Shown: positions 1 to 9,627 of the stretch, one piece after another
Position numbering within the stretch: position 1 is the stretch's first letter
Layout: every line of letters begins with the position of its first letter
Source of the DNA: G963667425 sp963667425 [NCBI: bacterium]
Lineage (GTDB): Bacteria > UBP6 > UBA1177
Direction of reading: 5' to 3'
DNA: 64,000 nt
Assembly (NCBI GenBank): GCA_963667425.1
Contig: OY763407.1
Coordinates: 62,001-126,000, forward strand
The notes under the pieces: generated by a model
Told to the model about the DNA's origin: nothing
Seen by the model: only the letters and a program-made list of their open reading frames with translations
Database searches by the model: none
Made by a program: the position numbers and the translations under genes

Positions 1-3000
1 ACTATGAGTAATTAAGACTTTGATAAAATACCTGTAAGATTAAAAAATCTTGGGACTTTCTGAACTAACTATGAGTAATTAAGACTTCTGATAACCTTGA
101 CAGTGTTGTGGTTCAGACTGGCTTTCTGAACTAACTATGAGTAATTAAGACCACACACAATGCGAACCTAGTAATGTTAGGGTAGATACTTTCTGAACTA
201 ACTATGAGTAATTAAGACAGGAGAAGAGGATGAACAGTGTATTTAAGAATTATGTCTTTCTGAACTAACTATGAGTAATTAAGACCAGATGTTCTTGAGA
301 AACAAAAGATGGCAATAGATACTTTCTGAACTAACTATGAGTAATTAAGACAAAACAAAAAATTATATTATGCAAGAGTCAGATTTTGCTTTCTGAACTA
401 ACTATGAGTAATTAAGACTAAACAAAGCCCTTGCCGTTAGCAGGATTCCTTACAACTTTCTGAACTAACTATGAGTAATTAAGACACCTTTATGCTTGAT
501 GCGAGGGCATCTCTGAGTTCTTTCTTTCTGAACTAACTATGAGTAATTAAGACCTGCAAATGAAACATCGCCTGATTCAGACACGACAAACTTTCTGAAC
601 TAACTATGAGTAATTAAGACACAACATTCAGCAACGATAAAACAGTTGAAATCTCTACTTTCTGAACTAACTATGAGTAATTAAGACTGAAAATAGCAAA
701 TACGGAAATGGATAAAGTCGTAACTTTCTGAACTAACTATGAGTAATTAAGACTTCATAAAATCCCGCAAAACTTACATTAACATTTGTGCTTTCTGAAC
801 TAACTATGAGTAATTAAGACTCCGATTGAGCAATGCTTCTAAAAAACTGAAGTTCACCTTTCTGAACTAACTATGAGTAATTAAGACTAAAGGATATAGC
901 AGCGGAGCTAGCTTCATATTTTCCTTTCTGAACTAACTATGAGTAATTAAGACTCTGCTTATCCAGTCTGAGGCTTTCGGCTGTCTCAACCTTTCTGAAC
1001 TAACTATGAGTAATTAAGACTTTTTTTTTGCCATTTTGACCTCTCTTAAACTTTATACTTTCTGAACTAACTATGAGTAATTAAGACCAAAACAGCCTCA
1101 AAAGCATACCCCTATTACGTTAAACTTTCTGAACTAACTATGAGTAATTAAGACTGAAAATAGCAAATACGGAAATGGATAAAGTCGTAACTTTCTGAAC
1201 TAACTATGAGTAATTAAGACATAGAAAAAGCACTTACCGGAGAAGAATGATAGGTACTTTCTGAACTAACTATGAGTAATTAAGACAACAAAAAATTAAT
1301 CCTGCAACTCAAAACATACGACCTTTCTGAACTAACTATGAGTAATTAAGACTTTTCTGCTGCTCCAGGGGCGAGAACAGATCGGCAGCTTTCTGAACTA
1401 ACTATGAGTAATTAAGACCGTCAGCGGGTTTCATTTTGCCTTCTTTTACAAGAGCTTTCTGAACTAACTATGAGTAATTAAGACCTTAGATTAGAAAAAC
1501 TAAAAGACCGCACATTAGGCCTTTCTGAACTAACTATGAGTAATTAAGACTATGACACAAGTGTTATTTCCGCTTATCAAAGCCGCCTTTCTGAACTAAC
1601 TATGAGTAATTAAGACATGACGGTACAAGAATTGAATATTCTGAAAATTCTCACTTTCTGAACTAACTATGAGTAATTAAGACATGTGTCGCCTTCAACA
1701 CCCTTTAGAGCTTTGTAACCTTTCTGAACTAACTATGAGTAATTAAGACCAGCTACTGAAACAATAGACTCTCCGTTTTCCTCAGACCTTTCTGAACTAA
1801 CTATGAGTAATTAAGACTAATATACAAGGATATTGAAACACTTAGAAAAGCTCTCTTTCTGAACTAACTATGAGTAATTAAGACGCTATTGATATGCTCC
1901 CTGCGTTGATAGCCTGAACCGCTTTCTGAACTAACTATGAGTAATTAAGACCCGTTCATCATATCGCTTGGAAAATACTCTTTATCTTCTTTCTGAACTA
2001 ACTATGAGTAATTAAGACTAACCTTACAGTAATAAATATTTGGAGAGGAGCCATCTTTCTGAACTAACTATGAGTAATTAAGACGATAGAGCTGTCAACT
2101 TTGCAATTCTACGCGTTCAACTTTCTGAACTAACTATGAGTAATTAAGACCCCTGTTTCATATCGCGTCTGAGTTGTGCTTCAAGCTTTCTGAACTAACT
2201 ATGAGTAATTAAGACCCAGCCAGGCAATTCCGGAAACAACCAATGCTGCTAACTTTCTGAACTAACTATGAGTAATTAAGACTGGTTAATGTTGGAAACA
2301 TAGACCTTGCAGCTAGAGACTTTCTGAACTAACTATGAGTAATTAAGACTTTTTTCATCAATTTTTAATTCGTTGTTTTGCGTTGGCTTTCTGAACTAAC
2401 TATGAGTAATTAAGACAATTCTTTTTCTGTAGTTCCCAGCTGGAAGAACAGGCTTTCTGAACTAACTATGAGTAATTAAGACATTGTTCCATTTCATCCA
2501 TTCTCCAAACCTTTTCAGGCTTTCTGAACTAACTATGAGTAATTAAGACTAATTATACGTCACTAAAACCCTCCTTGCATTATTACTTTCTGAACTAACT
2601 ATGAGTAATTAAGACGATATAATTTTAAATCGTCGTCTATTCTTGTCCTTTGCTTTCTGAACTAACTATGAGTAATTAAGACAATAACTTAAATTGTAAT
2701 TTTCAAAATCTTTTCCATCTTTCTGAACTAACTATGAGTAATTAAGACTCTTTCCAACTCATTAAAAGTTTTGAAATTCCTTTTTCCTTTCTGAACTAAC
2801 TATGAGTAATTAAGACTAAGGGGATATTGATCCTCGACCAAAACCAAATTCAACTTTCTGAACTAACTATGAGTAATTAAGACAGACAACTGAAAGGGTT
2901 ATGTCTTTTGCGGCCGGAGCTTTCTGAACTAACTATGAGTAATTAAGACAATAGCTACACTCATCTTCTAATTTTTTATTTTCTTCTTTCTGAACTAACT

Positions 3001-3809
3001 ATGAGTAATTAAGACTGAGGTGTAAAATGACTAAAGCAAGTAAAACACAAGCTTTCTGAACTAACTATGAGTAATTAAGACTAAGAAATACGGTAAACAG
3101 AGGGTGTTTCAGGAAGCTCTTTCTGAACTAACTATGAGTAATTAAGACATGGTGGATAGTACGGCACCACGTTTTCAACACAAACTTTCTGAACTAACTA
3201 TGAGTAATTAAGACAAATAATGCTTGTCTATCGCCTGCCCGCCTTTTACACTTTCTGAACTAACTATGAGTAATTAAGACTAGATTGAAATTTTATTTTT
3301 CTGTGGCTGAACTTTTCCTTTCTGAACTAACTATGAGTAATTAAGACTGCAAATCTTGATGGCATTTCTGACACAGCCAAATGACTTTCTGAACTAACTA
3401 TGAGTAATTAAGACACAGCAGAAAATTTGGGAAGAAATGGTTAAAGATTATCTTTCTGAACTAACTATGAGTAATTAAGACCCCTGAAGACCTCCTTTAG
3501 AAATAATTTCTTCCTCAGCTTTCTGAACTAACTATGAGTAATTAAGACATGAAACTCCAGGCTGTACGTACAAACATGTTGTGTTCTTTCTGAACTAACT
3601 ATGAGTAATTAAGACATATCTACTATAAATTTTTCCATAATACTCCTTATTCTTTCTGAACTAACTATGAGTAATTAAGACTATTTAATTTGGTTTTCTT
3701 CATAACTTTCAGATGGTCTTTCTGAACTAACTATGAGTAATTAAGACGCTTCTTCATCAAGTTTTTTTACTTTTTCTTCATATTCTTTCTGAACTAACTA
3801 TGAGTAATT
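1..3809. CRISPR. Large CRISPR array, 57 repeats plus a degenerate terminal repeat
   Basis: A 30-bp repeat (begins CTTTCTGAAC, middle TAACTATGAG, ends TAATTAAGAC on the + strand) recurs every 65-68 bp. I count 57 copies: one cut by the left edge (1-18) and 56 full copies from 56 to 3747. Unique spacers are 35-38 bp, mostly 36-37. The last copy (3785-3809) keeps only the first 25 bp and then diverges. No cas gene lies in the 60 kb to the right, so the effector genes must lie to the left or in trans. Read on the - strand the repeat begins GTCTTAAT and ends GAAAG, resembling type I-B/III repeats (inference). The eroded end at the right would instead fit a leader on the left. Repeats are essentially invariant across the array, suggesting recent or active maintenance. 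Confidence 0.98.
1155..1190. repeat. Duplicated CRISPR spacer (identical to 688-723)
   Basis: The 36-bp spacer beginning TGAAAATAGC and ending AAAGTCGTAA is present identically at 688-723 and 1155-1190, seven repeat units apart. Neighbouring spacers on both sides differ, so this is a single-spacer duplication rather than a block duplication. Confidence 0.95.
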
Positions 3810-3912
3810 CTGAATCGTGAGTAGAGCAGATGCCGGTGGCATGTGCGGCACGATGAAGGCGTAGAGCTTTAGCTCGCAGCACAATAGGTTTTGTGAGATG
3901 GAACATTGTTTA

Positions 3913-3936
3913 TTTCTGAACTAACTATGAGTAATT
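3913..3936 (+). repeat. Second degenerate CRISPR repeat beyond the array end
   Basis: A 24-bp match to repeat positions 2-25 lies 128 bp after the terminal repeat at 3785-3809. Both degenerate copies continue with CT instead of AAGAC, and the following bases are also similar (CTGAATCGTGAG versus CTAACTGTGGGTGAG, then CCGGT in both). A longer unit including flank was therefore probably duplicated. Between them lie two short inverted repeats: ATGCC-GGT-GGCAT near 3831 and the palindrome GAGCTTTAGCTC near 3866. Confidence 0.85.
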
Positions 3937-4021
3937 CTAACTGTGGGTGAGCCGGTTGTGGTTTTGTTATGGGATTTTTTGCAGGAAAGGGCTTTTTATC
4001 TCTGTTTTTTCCAATTTTAAT

Positions 4022-4050
4022 TTGACATACTCCTTTTTAATGCGTAAATT
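4022..4050 (+). promoter_or_regulatory. Possible sigma-70 promoter
   Basis: TTGACA (4022-4027), 17-bp spacer, TAAATT (4045-4050). No gene begins nearby; the next CDS is 550 bp downstream and has its own promoter. It could drive an unrecognised RNA or be a remnant. Confidence 0.3.
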
Positions 4051-4300
4051 TAAAACAATAAGCTCTATAACTTAAGCGATGCGCTCCCTGATTTGTGTTT
4101 GTAATGGGTTTCATATGGATTCAAAAACTGTTTTATGGCTTTTAAAGGCTTGAATGTATGAAAAAAAGAGAAATATGTATAGTTATAGATACGACATGGT
4201 GGTTTCGGGGCACTGTTTTGGTGATTTAAGGCATAAAACTTACCATTCGTGTCACTGTTTTGACGATTTGGGTTGTGATTTTACTGATTCAGGGGTATGA

Positions 4301-4477
4301 ACCGGCCTTTTAATTGATGGTCTATATAAAAGCTTTGTTAATTTAACTAAAAGGCGGGCTGATATACTTAAGGTTACTGAGGAGAAGGCTGAGAAGTTTA
4401 CTGAGCTTAAGGGTTTTAGGGTTTGGTTTCAAAGCTGTTGTCTGTTCCCAATGAAATTTCCACCTCTCTGCAAATAA
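4301..4477 (+). pseudogene. Short coding-like remnant
   Basis: The + frame is open for 58 codons between TGA (4298-4300) and TAA (4475-4477). It reads like a helical, charged protein piece, including RRADILKVTEEKAEKF and ELKGFRVWF, with codon choice like the neighbouring genes. It lacks an ATG at the front and its last ~15 residues look out of frame (Cys/Phe/Pro-rich). Probably the broken end of a lost gene; family not recognised. Confidence 0.35.
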
Positions 4478-4539
4478 CAAAAACAATTGCTTACATGCAT
4501 TCATGATATTTCTATGTTGCGCCTGCTATTTTTTCCAGT

Positions 4540-4567
4540 TTGCTTTTTTGTCATAAAAAGGTATATT
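4540..4567 (+). promoter_or_regulatory. Promoter of the DUF481 gene
   Basis: TTGCTT (4540-4545), 16-bp spacer, TATATT (4562-4567), 33 bp before the ATG at 4601; an AGAGG ribosome-binding site lies at 4591-4595. Confidence 0.5.
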
Positions 4568-4600
4568 ACTTAGGTTTTTTAGAAACTTTGAGAGGTTGGA

Positions 4601-5371
4601 ATGTCTTATAAACTGCTCTGTTTTGTTTTTCTGGTTTTTGTTTCTGCGCAGGTTTCTGCTCAGGTTAATACTGAGGTTATGCGTAAGGGTGACGAGGGGC
4701 TTTCTCTGGGGCTTAAGTCTCTTTTGTCGTATCAGTCGGGTAATACTGATAAGCTTTCTGTTTCGGGCGGAGCTAATATAAGTTATGTCGGCGATTTCTG
4801 GTATGGTTTCATGGCTGGAAATATTGGTTATTCGGAGACTTCTTCTGTTAAGGATACCTGGAAGGGGTTTGGTCATGTAAGGGGCGGCAGAAAGCTTTTT
4901 ACTGACTGGTTTTCGGTTGAGCTTTTTGCTCAAAAGGAGTTTGATGAGTTTCTTACTTTGAATGATAGAAATTTACTGGGCGGAAGTTTGAGGTTTTACT
5001 CTTCTTTTCCTGATGGTGGCGGTGTCAGGGTTTATCTTGGGCTTGGTCTTATGATGGAAAATGAAACTCTTGATTATAGTTCGGTTGACGGGTCTGATAG
5101 GGAGTCTACTATTTTAAGGTCTACTAATTATCTTACTTTTTCATGGAAGTTAAATGATTCGCTTCTGTTTGGTTCCACTTTGTATTATCAGCCGGCTCCA
5201 GCGGATTTTAAGGATTACAGGGTTCTTGTAAATTCGAATCTTGATGTTAAGATATTTGAGTGCTTTTCTTTTACTACGGCGGTTAATTTCAGATATGATA
5301 ATGAGCCTCCTGTAACGGTTGCCGAAAAGTATGATGTTGAGTTTAATTACGGTATAAAATTTGAATTTTAG
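4601..5371 (+). CDS. DUF481-type outer-membrane protein
   Basis: The 256-aa product has an N-terminal signal peptide (residues ~1-20, hydrophobic LLCFVFLVFVSA followed by QVSAQ). The remainder alternates aromatic and polar residues, as in a beta-barrel, and ends in Phe (YGIKFEF), typical of an outer-membrane barrel C-terminus. Overall pattern and length match the DUF481/YdiY family (putative salt-induced outer-membrane proteins); the function of that family is poorly defined. The gene stands 20 bp upstream of hisS, so the two may be co-transcribed. Start chosen from the SD-like AGAGG five bases upstream and the intact signal peptide. Family assignment fairly sure, role unknown. Confidence 0.75.
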   Translation: MSYKLLCFVFLVFVSAQVSAQVNTEVMRKGDEGLSLGLKSLLSYQSGNTDKLSVSGGANISYVGDFWYGFMAGNIGYSETSSVKDTWKGFGHVRGGRKLFTDWFSVELFAQKEFDEFLTLNDRNLLGGSLRFYSSFPDGGGVRVYLGLGLMMENETLDYSSVDGSDRESTILRSTNYLTFSWKLNDSLLFGSTLYYQPAPADFKDYRVLVNSNLDVKIFECFSFTTAVNFRYDNEPPVTVAEKYDVEFNYGIKFEF

Positions 5372-5391
5372 ATTTTTGGCGGAGTTTAAAT

Positions 5392-6642
5392 ATGTATAGT
5401 GCTGTTAAGGGAATGAATGATATTTACGGTGCTGAAAGCAGTCGCTGGGCACAGATGGAAGCTGTTGTTAAAAATACGCTTAAGGGGTTTGGTTATAATG
5501 AGATAAAAACTCCTGTGGTTGAGGAGCTTGCCCTTTTTAAACGTGGTATCGGTGAGGCTACTGATGTTGTGCAGAAGGAGATGTATGTCTTTGAGGATAA
5601 AAAGGGACGTATGCTTGCTTTAAGACCTGAGGGTACGGCTGGTGTTGTCAGGGCTTTTCTTGAAAGAAATATAGCTTCGGAGTGTGGTCTTCCTGCCAAG
5701 CTTTTCTATATTGGGCCTAATTTCAGATATGAGAGGCCTCAGAAGGGTCGTTATCGTCAGTTTTATCAGACTGGAATAGAGGTTTTCGGTGATGCTTCTC
5801 CTGAGATGGATGCTGAGGTTGTTTTCGCTATGAGCAGCATAATTAATGCTTTTAGTATTGATGCTGTGATCAGGATAAATTCTATTGGCTGTAAAAAATG
5901 CAGGGAGAATTACAGAAAGGCGCTGCTTGATTTTCTGAAGGGTATTGAGGGTTCTTTATGTGGTGACTGTAGGGTGCGAATTGATCAGAATCCTTTGAGG
6001 GTGCTTGACTGTAAGAAGGATAATTTAAGGGAAACTCATCCTGACGTTCCTAAAACTATTGATTATCTTTGTGATGAGTGCGCTTCTGATTTTAAGAGGG
6101 TGACAAGTTCGCTTGATATTCTGAAGGTTAAATATGAGGTTGATCCTTTTATTGTGAGGGGGCTTGATTATTATACGAAAACTGTTTTTGAGATTGTTGC
6201 CGATACTGGCGGTTCTCAGAACAGTATTGCCGGCGGCGGTCGTTATGATAATCTTGTCGAGGAGTTCGGCGGTGAGCATACTCCTGCGACTGGTGCGGCT
6301 TTTGGTATGGAGAGGCTTTTTTCTATGATTCCTGATGATTTTTTTGCCGAAGAACCGTGTTTTTATGCTTTTACAATGGAAGATGCCGGTATTCCAAAGA
6401 TTATTGAGCTTTTAGCTCTTTCTGTCAGTTATGGTAAGAAGTTTATTGCGGATTATACTCCAAGAAAAATGAAGGCTGGTCTTAAAAGGGCTAACCGCTT
6501 TAATGCCAGAGGGCTTTTTATTTTAGGTGAAGAGGAAATTAAAGCCGGTAAGGTTATTTATAAAGATATGGTTACTGGTGAACAGCAGGAATTTTCCGTT
6601 TCTGATAAAAATGCTATGGATAAAGTTTTTGGAGAAAAATAA
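5392..6642 (+). CDS. hisS: Histidyl-tRNA synthetase
   Basis: This class II aminoacyl-tRNA synthetase charges tRNA-His with histidine. The 416-aa length is normal for bacterial HisRS. Visible signatures are class II motif 2 (FRYERPQKGRYRQFYQ, from about residue 110), the histidine-binding HisA motif (RGLDYYTKTVFE, about residue 257) and GGGRYDNL just after it. The C-terminal ~90 residues form the anticodon-binding domain (KKFIADYTPRKMKAGLKRA). A GGAG ribosome-binding site precedes the ATG. The stop codon is immediately followed by the ATG of the next gene with no gap, so hisS and the PEP-binding protein are probably translated from one mRNA. Codon usage is strikingly G/T-rich compared with genes near 30 kb. 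Confidence 0.97.
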   Translation: MYSAVKGMNDIYGAESSRWAQMEAVVKNTLKGFGYNEIKTPVVEELALFKRGIGEATDVVQKEMYVFEDKKGRMLALRPEGTAGVVRAFLERNIASECGLPAKLFYIGPNFRYERPQKGRYRQFYQTGIEVFGDASPEMDAEVVFAMSSIINAFSIDAVIRINSIGCKKCRENYRKALLDFLKGIEGSLCGDCRVRIDQNPLRVLDCKKDNLRETHPDVPKTIDYLCDECASDFKRVTSSLDILKVKYEVDPFIVRGLDYYTKTVFEIVADTGGSQNSIAGGGRYDNLVEEFGGEHTPATGAAFGMERLFSMIPDDFFAEEPCFYAFTMEDAGIPKIIELLALSVSYGKKFIADYTPRKMKAGLKRANRFNARGLFILGEEEIKAGKVIYKDMVTGEQQEFSVSDKNAMDKVFGEK

Positions 6643-9615
6643 ATGCAGAGCGGACGAGACAGTATTCTGGATGTTCTTATCAAATATCAGACTAACAAGG
6701 ATGTTTATCATGACCTTATGAAGTTCAGGGTCAGAAAACTGCTTCTTGTTTCAACTATGTATGAGTCTTTTATTCTTGAAGAGGAAGGAAAGATGGCTGA
6801 GCAGGTATTTGGTGAGTATTATCAGCTTAATCTCTCTTCCGCTCCAAGAATTTCCAGTGCATATTCCACTGAGCAGGCTATTGAGAAGGTTTCTCATGAA
6901 AGTTTTGATATGGTTATTATTGTTCGTGGCGGTACTCTTTTTGATTCTGCTGATATTGCAAGGGAGATCAAATTTATAAAACCTGATATACCGATACTTG
7001 TTCTTCTGAACAGTAATGCTGATATTCATTCCTGTGGAAAGGACAATGAGTCTATGAAATATATAAACAAGATTTTTGTCTGGAATGGTAACAGTAAGGT
7101 TTTGCTTGCAATGATAAAATATGTTGAGGATTACTTTAATGTTCATGATGATGTGCAGACGGGTAATGTTCAGATTATTCTTCTGGTTGAGGATTCCATA
7201 AGATATTACAGCAGATATCTTCCTGAGCTTTATACTGCAATAATAAAGCAGACTCAGCGTCTTATAATGTCTGAAGATCTTAATGAGCAGGAAAAGATAC
7301 TGCGAATGAGAGCTAGACCACGGGTTTTAATGGCTGAAACTTATGAAGAGGCTGTTTCGCTTTTTGATAAGTATCAGGAGAATATTCTTTGTGTTATTTC
7401 AGATAACAGATATTTAAGAAATAAGACTGTTGATCCTACGGCAGGAGTTGCTTTTCTCAGTTATGTTAAGGCAAAAAAAGAAGGTGCAGCATGTCTTCTT
7501 CAGACGTCTGAGGATGATGGTCATTCCATGGCTGATTCTGTTCATGCCGCATTTATTAATAAAAATTCCGAGACGCTGGTTGAGGAGCTTCAGAAATATA
7601 TTTCAAGAAATCTTGGTTTCGGTCCTTTTACATTTAGAAACAGTAAAGGTGATGAGATAGCTCACGCAAACAATTTTGACGGGTTTGAAAAGGTTCTTAA
7701 AGTTATAAGTGATGAAACTCTTTTATATCATGGATCCAGAGATCATTTTTCGGCATGGTTTATGGCAAGAGGTGAGATAAAGTTCGCAAAAGCTCTTAAA
7801 AATTTAAAAGTGAATAATTTTGATAATATTAATGATATAAGAACTTTTATACTTACTTCACTTCAGAATGTTAAACTTGAAAAGATAAAGGGAAAAGTCG
7901 TTAATTTTAAAAAAGAGATAATTGATTGTGATAACTGCATAGCAAGACTTGCTTCCGGTTCTCTTGGCGGGAAAGGACGCGGGGTTGCTTTTATTTCCTA
8001 TCTTATTGCTCATGCAGATATTTCTTCCGCACTGGAAAAGGGAATTGATATTAAAATACCAAAGACAGCTATTATAGGGACAGATGAATTTGATAATATA
8101 ACGAACGAAAATCATCTTTTTGATTCTGTTATTCATGATAACGATCACGATTCGGTAAAAAGGAAGTTTTTATCCGCCAATCTTTCTATAAAATTATGGA
8201 AACGGCTTAAAATTCTTCTTGAACATTATACAGGTCCAATCGCTGTAAGGTCTTCAGGTCTTTTTGAGGATATGCTTTCGCAGCCTTTTGCAGGAATTTA
8301 CAGCACATATATTCTGCCTAACAATCATCATGATATTAAAGAGAGGTTAAGACAGCTTTCCTGTGCAATTAAACTTGTCTATGCTTCGGTTTATTCGCCT
8401 CTTGCAAGAAGCTATTTCAATGCTGTCGGGTACAAAATAGAAGAAGAAAAGATGGCTGTTATAATTCAGGAGCTTGTCGGCGCAAAGCATGGTGATCTTT
8501 TTTACCCTCATATAAGCGGTATAGCGCAGTCTTATAACTATTATCCTGTAGGTTACTTAAAACCTGAAGATGGAATAGCCGTTGCTGCGGTAGGTCTTGG
8601 CAGTTATGTTGTTGAAGGTGAACAGGCTTATAGATTTTCCCCTTCATTTCCTAAAATGGATATTATTTCTCAGGAACATCTTTTTCAAAGCTCACAGCAG
8701 GAATTCTATGCAGTAGATCTTTCCGAAAAAATTCCTGATATATTTAAAGGCGAAGAGTTTTGTTACAAAAGGCTTCCTATTAGTGAGGCTGATAAACATG
8801 GGGTTTTAAATCATCTTGCTTCCACCATAGATATCAATAACAATACGCTTGTTCCTGGAACTGACATTAAAGGTCCAAGAGTAATAAATTTCGCAAATAT
8901 ACTTAAATATGACATAATTCCTCTGGCAAATGTGATAAGTAGCTCTCTGGATTATGGTGCTCTTTCTTTAGGTTCTCCTGTAGAGATAGAGTGGGCTGTA
9001 AATCAAAATTCAGAAGGAAAATGGAGTTTTTATATACTTCAACTTAAACCGCTTATAAAAAACGAAGGAAAGATAACAGAAGATGTGACTTTGTTTGAAA
9101 ATGAATCTCTTATTCTCAAAACAAACAGAGCAATGGGTAACGGCACAATAGATTCAATAAGAGATATCGTTTTTGTTGATGATGAAACTTTTGATAAATC
9201 CAAAACAAATCAGATAGCTCAGGAAGTGGGACACTTTAATCGTAAACTTTCTGAACAGGGAAAGAAATATATATTAATAGGCCCGGGAAGATGGGGAACC
9301 AGAGACAGCTGGCTTGGAATTCCTGTAAGTTTCACTCAAATCTCTTCAGCAGGAGTAATTGTTGAAACTGCAATGGAAGATTATCAGATAGATGCTTCTT
9401 TGGGTTCTCATTTCTTTCACAATATTACATCCATGAATATTGGTTATTTTACAGTTCCGTGGGGAGAAAAGAATTCTTTTGTGGATTACAGTTGGCTGAA
9501 GAATTGTTATTATGAGGAAAAAACCGAATTTTGCAGGCATATATCTTTCGGTTCCAATACCAGAGTTGTAATGGATGGAAGAAAAGGAATGGCTGTTATT
9601 GTAAAACCTTCTTAA
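6643..9615 (+). CDS. Receiver-like / PEP-pyruvate-binding domain protein
   Basis: This 990-aa protein resembles the large PEP-synthase-like proteins of Bacteroidetes and deltaproteobacteria. Residues ~30-170 and ~175-320 look like two response-regulator folds (DMVIIVRGG, IPILVLLNS; IILLVEDSIRYY). The C-terminal ~600 residues carry PPDK-type ATP-grasp/PEP-binding signatures: GGKGRGVAF (about residue 443), PIAVRSSGLFEDMLSQPFAG (about 530) and GPGRWGTRDSW (about 880). I see no central phosphohistidine (TSHA-type) domain or PEP-utilising TIM barrel, so it is unlikely to be a working PEP synthase. It may be an ATP-dependent phosphotransferase or sensor whose input is the receiver-like part. The ATG abuts the hisS stop. 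Domain content reasonably sure; reaction unknown. Confidence 0.75.
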   Translation: MQSGRDSILDVLIKYQTNKDVYHDLMKFRVRKLLLVSTMYESFILEEEGKMAEQVFGEYYQLNLSSAPRISSAYSTEQAIEKVSHESFDMVIIVRGGTLFDSADIAREIKFIKPDIPILVLLNSNADIHSCGKDNESMKYINKIFVWNGNSKVLLAMIKYVEDYFNVHDDVQTGNVQIILLVEDSIRYYSRYLPELYTAIIKQTQRLIMSEDLNEQEKILRMRARPRVLMAETYEEAVSLFDKYQENILCVISDNRYLRNKTVDPTAGVAFLSYVKAKKEGAACLLQTSEDDGHSMADSVHAAFINKNSETLVEELQKYISRNLGFGPFTFRNSKGDEIAHANNFDGFEKVLKVISDETLLYHGSRDHFSAWFMARGEIKFAKALKNLKVNNFDNINDIRTFILTSLQNVKLEKIKGKVVNFKKEIIDCDNCIARLASGSLGGKGRGVAFISYLIAHADISSALEKGIDIKIPKTAIIGTDEFDNITNENHLFDSVIHDNDHDSVKRKFLSANLSIKLWKRLKILLEHYTGPIAVRSSGLFEDMLSQPFAGIYSTYILPNNHHDIKERLRQLSCAIKLVYASVYSPLARSYFNAVGYKIEEEKMAVIIQELVGAKHGDLFYPHISGIAQSYNYYPVGYLKPEDGIAVAAVGLGSYVVEGEQAYRFSPSFPKMDIISQEHLFQSSQQEFYAVDLSEKIPDIFKGEEFCYKRLPISEADKHGVLNHLASTIDINNNTLVPGTDIKGPRVINFANILKYDIIPLANVISSSLDYGALSLGSPVEIEWAVNQNSEGKWSFYILQLKPLIKNEGKITEDVTLFENESLILKTNRAMGNGTIDSIRDIVFVDDETFDKSKTNQIAQEVGHFNRKLSEQGKKYILIGPGRWGTRDSWLGIPVSFTQISSAGVIVETAMEDYQIDASLGSHFFHNITSMNIGYFTVPWGEKNSFVDYSWLKNCYYEEKTEFCRHISFGSNTRVVMDGRKGMAVIVKPS

Positions 9616-9627
9616 AATAAGATTAAT

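Larger units (their letters stand above)
3937..4539. other. Intergenic region with decayed sequence
   Basis: No intact gene was seen in this 600-bp stretch. It contains an imperfect 18-bp direct repeat (15 of 18 bases identical; 4210-4227 and 4252-4269, core CACTGTTTTG), a promoter-like sequence at 4022-4050 and an open coding-like fragment at 4301-4477. It looks like the eroded remains of inserted DNA beside the CRISPR array; the identity of the insert cannot be established from sequence alone. Confidence 0.5.

Noticed and set aside
4526-4933. 135-codon - strand open frame at the DUF481 gene
   Set aside because: Antisense to a gene with promoter, SD and signal peptide; product is basic and low-complexity.
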